Notes: generated by a model not told the origin, from the letters alone. A stretch of 64,000 nt of DNA from Diphasiastrum complanatum (GCA_029204225.1 CM055100.1:317001-381000); one strand, 5' to 3'. Positions 1 through 53,290 are shown, numbered from the stretch's first letter. Numbers and translations are program-made.

Positions 1-59
1 TTCCATCTCTAGCTTCTACTGCATCTAAGTCAAAAACTCTGCAGTGCTAGATACCTTAC

Positions 60-2025
60 GCAGAATTCCTATGATTGTAGGACTCAGTGGCCTGAACCAT
101 AATTGAGCTCAAATGGACTCAATCCAGTGGACGCATGTCTCTTGTCATTGTATGCAAATTCCAATAGCGGTTTTACCCAGTCTGTTTGCGTACCACTGAC
201 ATATGCCCTATGTGCCCAACCTGGCGAACAATTCAATCCAAAAATTTCCTGTAAACTTGGGATCTCTGTCAGACACAATGGACTTCGGAAGTCCATGCAA
301 CTTGCAATATTCTGAATAAACAACTCAGTAACTTGCGGAGCTATGATCTTCTTGGTCGTTGCGATGAAGTGAGCCATCTTGGAAAATATGTGTACCACTA
401 CCATAACGGACTTCAATCCCGTATGGGTCCTGGGTAGCCCAACAATGAAATCCATGGAGATACTTTCCCACCTTCCTGTAGGAATCTCCAGTGGATGTAG
501 GAAGCCCGGAGGACTTACCCGTTTGGCCTTGTTCACCTGACAAGCCGTGCAACGCTAGAGATACTCTCTGACGACCCGTTGCAATCGTGACGAGAAATAA
601 TGCCTTCTGACTAGCTCACTAGTTTTGTCAATAACCGGGTGCCCTGCGCAGGGACTATCATGGCATTCATGAAGTATATTACGACGAAGATCCTTCACAT
701 CTGGCATGAAAACCTTTCCATTTCTCAATAACATACCATCCTTCACGATGTATGTTAGATATGTACTGGTGTGTGCCTCTACGGAAGCGATAGCCTTGAC
801 TGACTCTTCCGCTTGGTCAACTACCTTGCGCTCATTAGGCCACACACGCTGACAATGTGCGTCGCTCTGCTGAGCTCTTTTGACCTCCTCCATCAGATTA
901 CTGTTAACTACAATAAAGCTCATTTGATGCAGTATCCGAGATAGCGGCATACAAATAATGCCGCCACACCTTGAGCGCATGTATAATCGCATACATCTCC
1001 TGCTCATGTGTGGGATATTTTTGTTGCACTGGCGTCAATTTCTTACTCTAATGGCTACTGGTCTACCTTCTTGACTCTAACACTGCCCCCACGACAATGC
1101 CACTAGCATCCGTCTCTAGGTCAAAAGGTTTATGTGTATCAACAATCTTGACTACTGGAGCTGTGGCAATAGCCTCCTCAAGTTGTCAAAACTATGCTGA
1201 GCCCTAGCATCCCAGCAAACAACACTGTTGTTATTCTGTAACTGATCTATTAAAGGAGCAGCTACTCTGGAATAATTTATAACACATCGTTGGTAGGACT
1301 TACAAAAGCCTAGGAAAGACCGTAACTGACGAATATCGGCCGGTCTTGGCCACTTCTTGACCACAACCACCTTGGCGGGGTCAACAGAAATATCCTCTGC
1401 CGTCACTATGCGATCCAAATACTCGACACAAGTCTTACACAACTCGGTCTTTTGAGCATTGGCATAGAAGACCGTTTCTTGAGCTTGCCAAATATGGTCT
1501 GGAGATGAAACTCATGCTCCACCACCGTCTTACTATAGACCAGTATGTCGTCAATAAAATTGACAACAAACTTGCCCATATAGTGACGTAGGACATCGTT
1601 CATGAGCATCATGAACGTGGCGGGTGCATTGGTCAACCCAAACGACATAGCCAAGAACTCACAATGTCCGAAACATGTTCATAAGGCTGTCTTCTGTCTT
1701 TCTCACGAATCCGTATTGATGGTACCCACTTTTGAGATCTATCTTACTGAAAATGGTTGCTCCTTGCAATGCATCCAGTAGATCATCAATCTTGGGCATC
1801 AAATATCTGTGCTTTACAGTGATTTTTATCAATCCCCTGTAATCCACGCACATCCGGAAACTACCATCTTTTTTCTTAACCAACAAAATGGGAGAGCCGA
1901 AAGGTGAATAACTAGGACGGACGTACCCCAACCTGAGGTATTCCTCCAACATCTTTCGTCCTTCCTCCTCTTTCAGGCTCATCCTATAAGCAAGCTTGCC
2001 TCTGGAACAAGCTCAAATACGATGC
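60..2025 (-). pseudogene. Ty3/gypsy-1 pol relic (RT, RNase H, integrase)
   Basis: Decayed polymerase polyprotein of a Ty3/gypsy LTR retrotransposon read on the minus strand. From high to low coordinate: reverse transcriptase palm (1659-2000, with a [16 protein letters not shown] stretch and [12 protein letters not shown]), RT catalytic block with FIDDILVYSK (about 1540-1560, the intact xxDD box), RNase H-side sequence (1152-1442, RQLRSFLGFCKSYQR), the integrase H2C2 zinc region (HECHDSPCAGHP, near 640-670) and the integrase core start (WESISMDFIVGLPRT, 390-480). The frame changes near 1000, 1150, 1420, 1655 and 1985, so this is a pseudogene. Its upstream gag lies at 3235-4180, separated by later LINE and copia pieces. 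Family assignment is firm; exact ends are not visible. Confidence 0.85.
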
Positions 2026-2312
2026 TCCTGTTCACAGGTGACGTCAGCGGGCTCCTGCACTTCCTCATGCTACAGCTCTCATTACATCCTTCTACAGCGC
2101 CAGTACAGACCTGGCATCTTGACATGGACACATTTGACTACCATGCACAGAGATTATCATTTATGTAGTTATCTTAACTTGTACTAGATGTTTCCTTTTT
2201 TTCTTTATTACAGTTTTTGGAGGCGTTTACACGCTCCACGGTTACCACATACTTGACATGTATTTCCTTAGTCTTATATGCCTTTTGGCATGGAAACTTC
2301 TTCCACGTTTTG
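2026..2312 (+). mobile_element. LINE 3'-end fragment (copy A)
   Basis: Plus-strand remnant of the same LINE family that fills the large intron downstream. It matches the last part of ORF2 plus the 3' UTR: ATTACATCCTTCTACAGC near 2085, then ACTTGACATGTATTTCC and the 3' hairpin ATGCCTTTTGGCAT (about 2278-2293). The junction with the gypsy RT sits near 2020-2030. The terminal AATAAA and TC tail are gone. Non-functional. Confidence 0.7.
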
Positions 2313-2719
2313 ACTAGGCGACAACCCCACTGGCATGCTATCAATCAGCAAATGTTTAAACTCAGCTCAGATGGATTGTTCCAATAGACTTGCTCGATCA
2401 CCTTTGAGCTACTGAGCTAAAGCATAATTTATAGAAGAAATTAAATAAGATGAAGTTGCTTCTGAATTATTAACTTGTGGGTTTATTGGTAAACTACAAA
2501 AACTGGAATCAACATTCACATTTACCAAATAACACAAGCACACATACTGCAAGTCCTTCTTTATTTGCATACAAGTAATAAGAGGGCCCTGTACAGATGG
2601 CCTCTCCCCCTGCAGGACATGAGACAAACCCTCATGCTTGAAAACATACTCATGCGACATGCTGCAAATCAGAAGAGACCGAACAAGAGGAGTCATGCAT
2701 CTGAACCAATCAGAGTACA
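2313..2719. other. no recognised gene
   Basis: About 400 bases between the LINE fragment and the copia fragment. The minus strand has weak gypsy-like coding potential near 2290-2350 (possible RT-upstream linker), but stops and frame changes prevent a firm call. I see nothing else in it. Confidence 0.4.
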
Positions 2720-3232
2720 CTAAAAGGTATTGAAGTTGTATGGGATGATCGACTCGAAGGAGAAGGTGACACCGATGATAGCTGGAGCCAGATTGTCGAA
2801 GCAGGACTGCCCAAGTACAGATGAGTACTATATCAAAATCTGATTGGTAGTCTAATGTACCTTACAATTTGTACAAGGCTCGATCTAGCATTCTCTGTCT
2901 ATTTGTCTATTCACTCAGTCAATTCTCCTTCAATCCTGGCATGCAACATTGGCTGATGGCAAAACGAATACTGCAATATCTAAAAGGCACCCACAATTTG
3001 GGGTTGATCTACAAAAGAGAAGATGAATTTATCCTGCAACACTACAGTGATGCAAGCTGGGTTAGCTACAAGGATGACAACAAGTCCATAACAAGCGTGC
3101 TGAGCTGCGATCAGCTGGACTTGCAAAAAGTAGACACTCGTGCCACAGTCTTCATGCGAAGTTGAATATGTAGCAACTTCAAAGGTAGCGAATGAGGTGA
3201 TATGTCTAAGGATGATGTTGGAAGGGATTGGC
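2720..3232 (+). pseudogene. Ty1/copia pol fragment (end of RT to RNase H)
   Basis: Short plus-strand copia polymerase relic. Recognisable pieces are YGMIDSKEKVTPM-like text near 2735, IGSLMYLT near 2845, then a frame with RILQYLKGTHNLGLIY (near 2968-3015) and YSDASWVSYKDDNKS (near 3040-3085), the hallmark copia RNase H region with its catalytic Asp in SDASW. It ends in ANEVICLRMMLEGIG (about 3187-3230). At least two frameshifts separate the blocks. No LTR belongs to it here, so it is a fragment nested in the gypsy-1 element. Confidence 0.8.
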
Positions 3233-3234
3233 AT

Positions 3235-4180
3235 ACCACATTAGGACCCTTCCATCATGAAGATGGATTCTCAGAGTGCTATTCCGCACAGAATAGGCGC
3301 ACACCGCACTTAAGCAGTACTTCCCCAACACCTTCTTGGTGCGGCTGTAAAGTATGACGTTTCTTGCCCGTTTCCTGAGGACAATCTTTGAACAGGTGCT
3401 TTGCCAAGGCAGAAAAAACACAGTCCTTTCTTGGCCTTTTCCTTTCGTTCCGCTGTGAGGGGAGATTTACTGTAGGTGCGTTTTGGCAAAGAAAGTGCTG
3501 GCTTGCATTTTAGAGCCTACTGCGTCTGGATAGGCTGTCCCTACGAAGAATTACTGTGGCCCTGCTGGCCACCCTTCCACGACCCCTTCTTCTGGTGCGT
3601 GAAAGGCACTCCAGAATCAGGCTTGCTTTTGACATTGCCTTTGTAGTTGAGAGCTGTAGCAATTGATTGTTCCAAGGTCTTACAGTGTGCATTCAGCACA
3701 TGTGGCCTCAATTCTTCACAAAGACCAAACACAAACTTGTGTACCACAAGCCACTTTGCAATTTCTTTTGGAATCTTGATATGTACTTCCCTATACCTAT
3801 CAACATATTCCTGCACATTGGAGAGTTTCTTACGACGCAAAAACCATGCATTTGTCGCACGTACATGCTCATGTGGAGGAATGAACTGAGCCCTTAAGGC
3901 CCGCTTGAACTCAACCCAGGTGATTGGGCACTGATTTGACTTAAGCAATTTCCGCCACCACTTGTTAGCAAAATCATTAAAATGGTAAGCCACTTTTCGA
4001 ATTCTCCAACCTTCATCGGATCAGTGACTCGTTGGACCCAACTGGTCCCTTGGTGTCCATCCGGGTTATTGGCCTTGGCCCATACCATGGCCCTCGGCCT
4101 CTAGTAACCGGTCATGCTGGGACTGTGCTAGAACACGACTGACGTCTAACAACGAGTATGCACTGGAATGTAAATAACCG
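3235..4180 (-). pseudogene. Ty3/gypsy-1 gag relic with CCHC knuckle
   Basis: Minus-strand gag of the gypsy-1 element. The capsid-like part (3541-3993) contains FANKWWRKLL, FKRALRAQFIPP and QEYVDRYREV, typical of plant Ty3 gag (retrotrans_gag family). Toward the C-terminus (about 3370-3415) the nucleocapsid zinc knuckle is visible as CFFC followed, after a one-base frame change, by KHLFKDC; together they fit C-x2-C-x4-H-x4-C. The N-terminus breaks up beyond 4090. It is the natural upstream partner of the pol relic at 60-2025. Confidence 0.75.
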
Positions 4181-4229
4181 TCGTGCCATTGACAATGACC
4201 GCCTGTGGTTATATGGGCTAAGGCCGAGG

Positions 4230-5090
4230 TGGGCAGTTGTTCCATCATGGCAAGCTATATGGAAGTATTTAGGAGACAACAACAACTAAAGAGGCAACCA
4301 TGTCACCTACATCTTGTAGGACATGTTGGTTTTAGAGAGTACCACTCCATGATAGATTACATTTTAATTCCAAGTGCAACTATCAAGGAGGTGAGACATA
4401 GGAGAGAGAAAGAGTCTATTGTTGTTCTGTGGACTTTCAGAGTGTGTTTGATTTTGTAAGATATCATTTATTTATCTAGAGGCTCAAAGATCCTCAGCTC
4501 CTTTCAGAGACAGTTTTGGTGGTGATGCCACTTTGAGTGAGTTTTTGGTCGCTTTAGACTTAGAGTTGGTACTTCTTATCTCTAGTACTATTGAAGTTAA
4601 GCAAGGCTGTCCACTCACTTATTCTATTTTTCTATTATATTGATAAATTGGAGACGATTGTCCGAAAGTTAGGAGGCTAGGCTTGTTGGCTGGGTGGGAT
4701 TCTAATCTCCACTTTGCTATATGTTTATGATGTGGTCCTTATCTCCCCCACAAGCGATGGGCTACAACAACACATTAATGCCTTACATGCCTTTGAGAGA
4801 GTCGGGGGTTTGGATGTCAACATAGAAATCCAAGTGATGTCTTTCAACACATTAGAATCCTACATGCATTGACACCTTCACTCTTGATGGACAGCCTTCG
4901 GAGATAGTCTCTTCATATACACATGTCCCTAGTTCAGTATGAGATAGGCAACTGCTAGTCATCTTACGAAGGGACACTCATCTTCACTCAGCTTGGAGAG
5001 GTCATGCTTTAGGAAAGCGCTACATACAGTACCCAGTGCCACATCCATCACCCTTTCTCATAGACCTTTTGAGTTCTTTTTTTTCATGCG
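4230..5090 (+). pseudogene. LINE reverse-transcriptase fragment (copy B)
   Basis: Strongly decayed plus-strand piece of the LINE ORF2 RT. It aligns block by block with the better copy at 32601-37877: SIMASYMEVF (about 4240), VGHVGFREYHS (4310-4350), an EEVRHRREKES block near 4390-4420, VKQGCPLT near 4590 and a LLYVYDVVL version of the YADD box (about 4715-4740). The catalytic YADD has become YVYD. Many indels, no ends or tail. Dead copy. Confidence 0.7.
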
Positions 5091-5414
5091 ACATATTGTA
5101 TAGGCTTAAACATAGTTGCAGCAAAATGCGTTTCGCGAACCACATTTATGAAGTCGAAACGTTTTAATTTTTTTTTCTTTTTTGGAAAAATAGCTTATGG
5201 CTGAAATGTTTTAGGGCAATGGTCAAACCAGCGTTTTCCTCCCAGAAGTGTAGTAGATAGGGCACAAACAGATCTTATTTTCAGTAGCTATTTGGTTGTT
5301 ATTTGCTCTGGTTCTCAGTAATTGTTAATGCTACAGTTTGGGCTATCAACTCTATGATCATTTTGCAATCATTTCACTGGAGATGTGAGTGCAATGTGCA
5401 TACAGTTGGGGGCA

Positions 5415-5570
5415 TAAATATTGGGCCCTTATCGGCGTGCATTTGGACCCCCATTTTTATCTACGGAGGGGTGTGGGGGGGCAGCGCCCCCCCTGCTATT
5501 TTCGCTGGGGGGTCCAGGGTGGGCCGGCAGGGGGATCAGGGGTCAGCGCCCCCCGAAGCAAAAGGTGAGG
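5415..5570. repeat. GC-rich palindromic patch
   Basis: A sharply GC-rich island. GGGGGGCAGCGCCCCCC (5476-5492) is close to a perfect palindrome, and a partner GGGGTCAGCGCCCCCCG occurs about 63 bases later (about 5539-5555). The spacing and repeated CAGCGCCCCCC core suggest an insertion of a short foldback element. No coding sense. Confidence 0.5.
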
Positions 5571-6424
5571 TACAATTGCTCTACAGTTTTCTGTCTCTGT
5601 CCCACTGGAACCATCTGTGATCGTAACGAATAGGCTAGAGGTTAGTTTTGAATTCTTATCCTTGACAGAACCCAACATGGATCAATGCACCTAAACTTGA
5701 CCGAATTGTATCAGAAATGCTCGGCCAATCATAAAAATAATGGCCTTAATTAGAGCTTTCATCAGAGGCAGAGGCCCAAAAGCTACACGCTTTTTTTTGA
5801 GCACACCATTCCATCACTTATCACATACTTACTACTAGGAGCACCACATCATGACATTCTGACATAGTTCGGTAGCGTATGGAACATCACTCTTTACATA
5901 TTTAAAAAAGAACGGAAATTTATTAGAGATCTTTTGGTCCTTTTTTCAAACTATTTTTGAAATCCCAAAAGGGGCAGGCAAGGAGTTGCTTGGTGCATGA
6001 TCTGGATCCTAATATGCTTGCAGCTGCATGGTGGATTATGCTGAAATCTTGCATTGGGGGCATGGCTTCTCCCACATATCTTCTTCAAGAAAAATATCTG
6101 CCTGAAAAGTCTTAAAAATCCACACACGCTTAGGGTTTGCGTTGTTGATCCAGGCTGGTTCTGATTTTTCCACGCTGTATGAGCTTTGTCTGAACTGCTG
6201 TGTGAGTTGTCCAAAGAAACCCTAACAAACATCTACCTAAAGTGGGTTAGAGAAGCCTAAAAGATGTTAAGTTTCTATATATTCCGTATATATGAAATGA
6301 TATGTTTCATAACTTTTGGTAAAGAACATGCTTCTATGTAAGTGTTGCAACATCTGCTTGAAACATTATAATTTCTAGAAATTCTAATATGCTGATTCCT
6401 GGTAAGATTGTCACGCAAATATTA

Positions 6425-6660
6425 TGTCAACACATGTTTCCCTATTATGGAAACTCATTTCCCAAAAGAAAACTTGTTTCCAACTCACAAAAGTGCTCCA
6501 TGATGCCTGTGTTTTGGGAAACGACATTGAGGGGGAGGAAACTTCATTTTCAAAACGTGTTCAGCACATTTCCCATGTGTGCTTCCAAGATAGAAAAACA
6601 AGTATCCCAGTCCAAAAACATGTGGAATTGTGTTTCCCAAATGGTTGTTTTATGCGAAAA
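6425..6660. repeat. GTTTCCC/GGGAAAC-rich repeat
   Basis: About 235 bases in which TTTCCC or GGAAAC and close variants occur repeatedly on both strands (for example ATGTTTCCCTATTATGGAAA at 6433 and TTTTGGGAAACGAC near 6511). A similarly composed stretch lies in a VPS13 intron at 43530-44000. Likely a degenerate foldback or MITE-type repeat family; it does not encode a recognisable protein. Confidence 0.45.
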
Positions 6661-6942
6661 TGCACTATGTTTGCTTTTCACAAACAGAATAGTTTGAATG
6701 AAGCTACGCACTACTGGTATATCAACTTGAGGTAAATATCGGATGTATTACATTGATGAGTCATGTGTTGATTGTTTTGTGATGTTATTGCTTGTTTTAC
6801 TGACATGGGTGTGAGTCTTCTGACTTTTTATTTTGATTTGTTCACTGTACTAGTGAGTTGAGCACTTAATATCTTGTAAGAGAGGCAAAAATGTGACAGT
6901 TGCTAAAACTTTTGATAAAAGTCCCTTGTATGCTTGCTTCAG

Positions 6943-47616
<40,674 letters not shown>

Positions 47617-47854
47617 TATCTATGTACATTATGGTGTATATAACAATGCTTGTATACATTGTACATGTCCCCTTGGTGAAGCAATGTGATTCGACATGTA
47701 TATATTGCCAATTGGGTTGGATTATGGTAAATAATGATTAAGGCATGTTGTTTACATGTCAATTATTCATGATTGACCTTTACCCTACCATTATTTAAAA
47801 GAACGGGTTTTTTTACTTGGTCCAAATAAAAGGACATTTAGACCATCCAATTGA

Positions 47855-47925
<71 letters not shown>
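47617..47925 (+). other. VPS13 3' flank and (CT)n microsatellite
   Basis: Likely 3' UTR start with AT-rich sequence; no clear AATAAA near the stop. A (CT)n tract of about 70 bases (47856-47925) follows, with no LINE attached, so it is an unoccupied site of the type used by the intron LINEs. Confidence 0.55.
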
Positions 47926-47927
<2 letters not shown>

Positions 47928-50900
47928 CTAATAGCGCACATGCACACACATCGAGTTTCACTTAATAACATAGAACAAGTCTTGAGAGCAGCTTGAGTTG
48001 CGGAGAGGAGAGAGATCTCAAAGATTAATGTGAGAGATGGAATTGAGCAAGATTCAAAAGTGAACTGTGGAGAGCATCCTTGTATGCTCATTTGTGGACC
48101 ATGAGCTAACCAAACAAAATGTAGTGCACATACTAGAGATGGCATTTTTTTTTAAAAATCTTGTGCATTATATGTGTTGAATCAACAATGTCAGTAAATC
48201 AAAGTAAAAGCAAAAGCAACGATTGTCGATAGCTCAAGCAGATATTCAAGAAAGATTTGCCAAAAATAGAACTTACCTATAATGAGCTCAGGATCTCAAA
48301 AGTCCTAGAAATGAGTGTCTTTGGCCTCTACTTATGCCAAACAGTATGGAAAGTATCATGAAGCAATAGGGCTTCTTTGGGCCTATAACCTCTTACGGTC
48401 CATTTAGTCATGTCCTTATGATCATGTGGCCTCTTTAGGGTCAATTAGATAAGGTGTACTTTCAATATAAAATATAATAAAGGTCTAGAAATAATAAAAA
48501 TGGGACTAGAATAGTGTGAGCCCTAGTGTCAGGCAAATATGAAATTGTGTTCATAATATTCTCCCACTAAAAAATTGCAATCAATTTGGGCTTTTGAGGA
48601 AATTGTTTTTCCCTTTTTGTTAACTATTGGAGCTACAGTTGAACCATCTTGGTTATACATCTTGTGCTAGTGGTGCCTCATCGAAAAACCCAAAAGATTT
48701 CCAATAACATTCAAAAAGCTTAAATATTTTACTCCCTATGTCATGGATGTCCGCATTATGGGTGGGTGGGTGGGGCTTAAAAACAAAATGCAGCTCAAAG
48801 TGAAAACTTTGAGATATAGACTTTTCAATCAATTATAAAATTATGAAAAATAGCATTCCAAATGCACTCAAGACCTCCCTCACCTTGGCATGCATTTTAC
48901 ATTCAAAGTCTCTATTCTATCTATAGAAATGGAAAATGTAGTAGCATTTTTGCACTAAAACTTGATTCTTGATGTTGGAAACCTTTTTCAATAGAAATTA
49001 TCCTTGAGATGCCGCAAGTCAATGGGATACCATTCAATGTCTTATTGGAAAATAGGTCTTTCCAAGATTGAAGGCAAACTACTACTCAAAGAACACAATT
49101 CAACAACCTTTTTCACATCTCAAAATCACTTGAAAAAATGAAAATGGAGGAAGGTGGTTGTTACCCATCCACGAGTCACCATCCCCCTTATAATCACCAA
49201 ATTTCAACATATGCAACAATTTAAATTTTGTTGCTATTACTAGTGTGCTAGTGTTGTTTGAACTTTTTTCTAGAATACATGATTCGTCCTTTGTTCTTAT
49301 GTACCTTTTTGAAAGAAATATATTGTGAAGGGACCCAATTTTTCCACTTCATAGGACATCATTTGTTCTAGGAGTTATGCATGGCATGATCCTCATCACA
49401 CTTGAGATTGCATTTAGAGTCTCAATGGTCTTCATTAATCCCTCAACATGCTTGGGTCTCAACAACATCACATGGTTTTTCAAGAAAAATGTCTAATGAT
49501 GATTCACATTGTGTGTCCTAGCTTATCACAATACCCCTCTTGCCATATCTCTTTCTTACAACTAGCCTCCATGATTTGCATGTTAGTATATATATAAAAA
49601 GGTCATTAGGATATTGAGGGGAAGAAATTTGAATTTTTTTTTTCTGGGGTGTAAACCCTATGGTTTCATCAATATTGGGATTCCTATTGTGTGATGTGCA
49701 AATCTTCATTTAATCGTTCTCAACATGCGAAGGCAAATTTGACCATTGCCCACAACTATGCATCATTGTCTTTTTCATTGGTTTCCTCGTTGTATGAGCA
49801 AGGTCCTTACTCTTTTTGTTCACATTAGCGTAGTACTTTCCCACTTCTTCTCCACTAACTTGGTCTATTATGACAATCTCAATAGAAGGTTCATCTTTGG
49901 TTGTTCTTTTTCACTATTCCTTAAGTTTAGGAACAATTTTCACAAGATTCATACTTTGTAATCTTTGAAAAAAAAAATCTATTCTAGACAACAACTGATT
50001 TTTTCATGAATAATGGTCATATCATGATTGCAGTAAAAAATGGAAACAACATGCACGCGATGCACCTCATAAACATCACATCAAATTGTATCATAGAAGG
50101 GCAAAAATTCACCCCCTCTTCCAATTTGGAAATGTAGTGGATTTTCTTATCCACCTTCAACCCTAGATCTAAGCACTTGCAAAGCATCAAGAAATGAAGT
50201 TTGTTCCCATGAGAGCGATATCATAGTTCAGATTCATACACATGCTTATGATTCAACATCTAACACTATGATAATCATCAAGATCAAGCTTACTTTTCTC
50301 TCATAAAAATAGAAACAAGATTCAATCCCAACAATTAGAAAATCCAAATAGCAAGAAAACATGAGAGATGGAACAAGAAAGAAGAGCAAAGACATCCAAA
50401 TACAATTTGGTAGAGTTTCCACCTTCTTGATTGAACATAAAAAAATGAACTACAAAGCACGAGTACTAATAGTGATTTTTAGGGCACTTGGCCTCAAAGC
50501 CTATTGGAAAATTCCTATCTCCCTTATTATTTGAATTTGAATTTGAATTTTGGGGGGAACCCACTTTTATTCACTAACTTGATTATTAGGACCTATGACA
50601 TTTAATTCCCGCAATCGGCCTAAAGTCCTTTTATTAACAACGAATAAATCAAATAACCATGTGATCATCAGGATGGAGTTACACACGCAGGTGCCAAATT
50701 TCTCACACTTATTCATTAATGTAGATCTATGATCTAACTAGAAATAGACTTGTCTCGATATCCGTGAATCCTCCAACAAAATTTCCACCAAAACTAATGG
50801 CGATCCCATGACACTTTGACGGTTTGCTTCACGACGGATTTTGATTAAGTGATGGGTCACTTTTTCCATAAATTCGACCTGCTCCACATTCTAATCACGG

Positions 50901-51429
50901 GCGTGTGGTAGAAAACATTTATGCACCTTTGCCAACCACTTGGTCGTTGTCCACGTCACAAACTTGCTTTCTCTTGATCCACTGATCATCGACGCACGGT
51001 AATAGAGTCGTGCCAAAGGAGTTGATCTTTGACATCGTCAGATGCTATCGGCTTATTTGGATCGCATGCCAAAAGAGGTAGGCAATCATCCCATCTCGTC
51101 AAAATTTCTGTCAGATAGGTCAAGTCTTGCGTGTACATTGCCAATTGCCTCACATTAGGATCAGGTGACGTTTGGAACTCTTGGGACGTAGCTTTGTAGT
51201 GCCCTATGAAAATCCATTGAAATTAACCAGCTGAAATTTTGATGTATGATGGGCCAGTTGTGAGTATAGACTGTGATTTGATTCAACGATATTCCACACT
51301 TTGTCCATTTGCTCTGTCTTGGCATCGAGACATAATACAAGTTCACCCTTACTTGACGAGGGCTAGCCGCATAGCTCCTTATCTCCTCAGGATTGAACAT
51401 GATCTTTCTCCACTTGGGATGTAGTGGGA
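47926..51429. other. intergenic, no gene recognised
   Basis: AT-rich intergenic sequence. I find no supported exon, LTR pair or RNA gene. A minus-strand stretch at about 50700-51140 reads as a semi-open frame with frameshifts (for example LTYLTEILTRWDDCLPLL) and could be a decayed gene piece, but I cannot identify it. Confidence 0.5.
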
Positions 51430-52240
51430 TCATGTGGGAAAGTAATGATAGGTTCAACTCTACCAATTATTCAACTCGAAAAGTGAGGATGAAATCCTTG
51501 CTTGAGTTAAATGAATGGACATTGTTGCAGGTGTGGAAGAGAGACCTTTGGTGCCTTAGGACCAAGCAAGGTATGACAAAAGGGCCAAGATGGCACTCTA
51601 CATTATCAAGATGAATGTCACCAATGAACTTCTTAAGCAAATTGGTAAGTGCACTTCCTCAAGTGAAACATGGAATGTGTTGAAGAAGGTGTTTGAAAGT
51701 AAGTTGTCATCTAGGGTTCTAATCCTAAGGAGTCAAATCTTTCAAATTAGCCAAAAGGAAGGCCCGAGGAAAGTCCTCACACATCTACCTTAAGAGTCAA
51801 AGCCTTGAATGATGATCTTGCTTGAAAGCATTAAGGATGTAGAACTTGTTCAAGCTATGCTTAGTGATTTGTTGGATGATCATGCTAACCTTGTACAAAG
51901 CTTTGCCATTAAAAAAACATTGCAAAGTGTGGAAGACTTGCAAGAGGTCTTAGTGGCTAAAAAGCATAGGTTACAAGCAAGAGGATGAGACACTTCTACT
52001 CATGGAGGAGAAGAGGCATTATTCTCAAAGAGTAAGTTCAAGGGCACAGCCAAGGCTAAGGGATTCAAGAAGCAATGCAACTTGGATAAAGGCAAGGCAT
52101 CTTTATTTGGTAGTAGTTCTTTTGGTAGTAGAAAGAAGGATAAATCAAAGTTTACATGTTTCTAATGTGGCATAAAGGGCACTTTGCTAATGATTGTTTT
52201 AGGAGGAAAAGAGATCAAGGAGAGAAGCAAGACAATCTCA
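51430..52240 (+). pseudogene. Ty1/copia-4 gag relic
   Basis: Plus-strand gag: RFNSTNYSTRKVRMKSLLEL (51450-51510), ALYIIKMNVTNELLKQIG and TSSSETWNVLKKVFESKL (51590-51700), then a decayed middle, and near 52155-52195 a knuckle CF*CGIKGHFANDC in which a stop replaces the residue before the second Cys region; it fits C-x2-C-x4-H-x4-C. Several frame breaks, no LTR recognised. Fragment. Confidence 0.75.
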
Positions 52241-52299
52241 CCCTAAATGATGATGATAAACAAGATGCATGTGATTCTTTTGTAATGTCTATTCTTCAG

Positions 52300-52724
52300 C
52301 TATTTCAATGGTTCTATCGACGAGCACAAATACGACATCAAACAAAATCTACAAATTACATCAAGTTTAGCAGCAATAGCAGCAGCAGCAGAAGGAGATC
52401 TAGTTGGAGATCCACCAACAACAACAGCAGCAGGAGATCCTCCACCCATAGAAGTTGCAGCAGGAACAGATCCAACACTAGTGGCTCCGACGAAATCGAA
52501 AAGTACTTTGACGTTCGTGGGCACTGTCCCCGCCGCCTGTACCTCGGATTCGATGAAATTATGGAGTTCTTCGTCCGTTGTCGTGGGGATCTGAGATGTA
52601 GTCGGAGGGCTCAGCACGACATGGGCAGATTTATGAGAATCTCATTTCGTCTAATACTCTGCAGCTGCTGCGCAGAGACTCTGATTCTATTAGGCACCCT
52701 TGCCATTTGCTTCGTCCTGGCCAT
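52300..52724 (-). other. minus-strand ORFs: H3-tail-like start and Ala/Gly/Pro-rich frame
   Basis: A 37-codon frame (52724 to 52611) begins MARTKQMARVPNRIRVS, resembling the histone H3 N-terminus (ARTKQTAR). It ends in TGA, and the next frame (52617-52300) continues as TTTDEELHNFIESEVQAAG and a low-complexity VVGGSPTRSPSAAAAI segment. A one-base shift between them would make a single frame. Not a histone: no H3 fold follows. Possibly a decayed transposon-encoded protein; function unknown. Confidence 0.35.
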
Positions 52725-53290
52725 GTGCTTACTTCTAATCATAAAACACTCAAAATTATGCTAAATAGGTCTATCTGGTGTCAGAAATACAAACCAAAAC
52801 AAAAATAAAATCTACGAAATTATCATATCCTCTTCTAGTAAAAGTGAAAAATGAAAGGTTACTAGCACGTTTTGGCCCATTTTAACTTAATGCAAGGTTT
52901 TTGGTGATATCAGATATGTGCGAATAACAAGGTAGAGAGATCACGGACAATTAGTTCTGCGCACAAGTTTGATATATGGTTTTTGGAATATTCTAAAGGA
53001 TATTCTTCATTGAATATTCATTTCAAAGGCATATTTCTTTTTTTACAACTGTAAAGTGGCTAGAATATTCTAATATTCGATGACACATTTATTTCATGAC
53101 CTATTCTGGTGACACATGTTCAATTGAGAAAGTGTATAAATATCATTTCAACACCAACATAACATTTTTACTATTTTTTTCTTCTTCTATTGCTGTTTAG
53201 GTCATACATATCGTTATTTTGCACAGTTCCTTATAACCTTAGTATTGCTATTGATGACTGCGCACATATTCGATACATACAGTTAATCAA
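52725..53290. other. no recognised gene
   Basis: AT-rich spacer; I see nothing supportable in it. Confidence 0.5.

Larger units (their letters stand above)
5091..6942. other. non-coding stretch upstream of first visible VPS13 exon
   Basis: No gene is recognised. It contains a GC-rich palindromic patch (5415-5570) in otherwise AT-rich sequence and a GTTTCCC-rich repeat (6425-6660). Since the VPS13 gene continues leftward, most or all of this is probably intron; a VPS13 protein should have about 1,500-2,500 more N-terminal residues encoded before 6943. Confidence 0.5.

Noticed and set aside
5303-5678. Gly/Pro-rich frames over the GC patch
   Set aside because: Frames arise from G and C runs on both strands; no domain or splice support.
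6389-6735. Two overlapping 100-codon frames upstream of VPS13
   Set aside because: They cover the GTTTCCC repeat and show no similarity to VPS13 or any domain.
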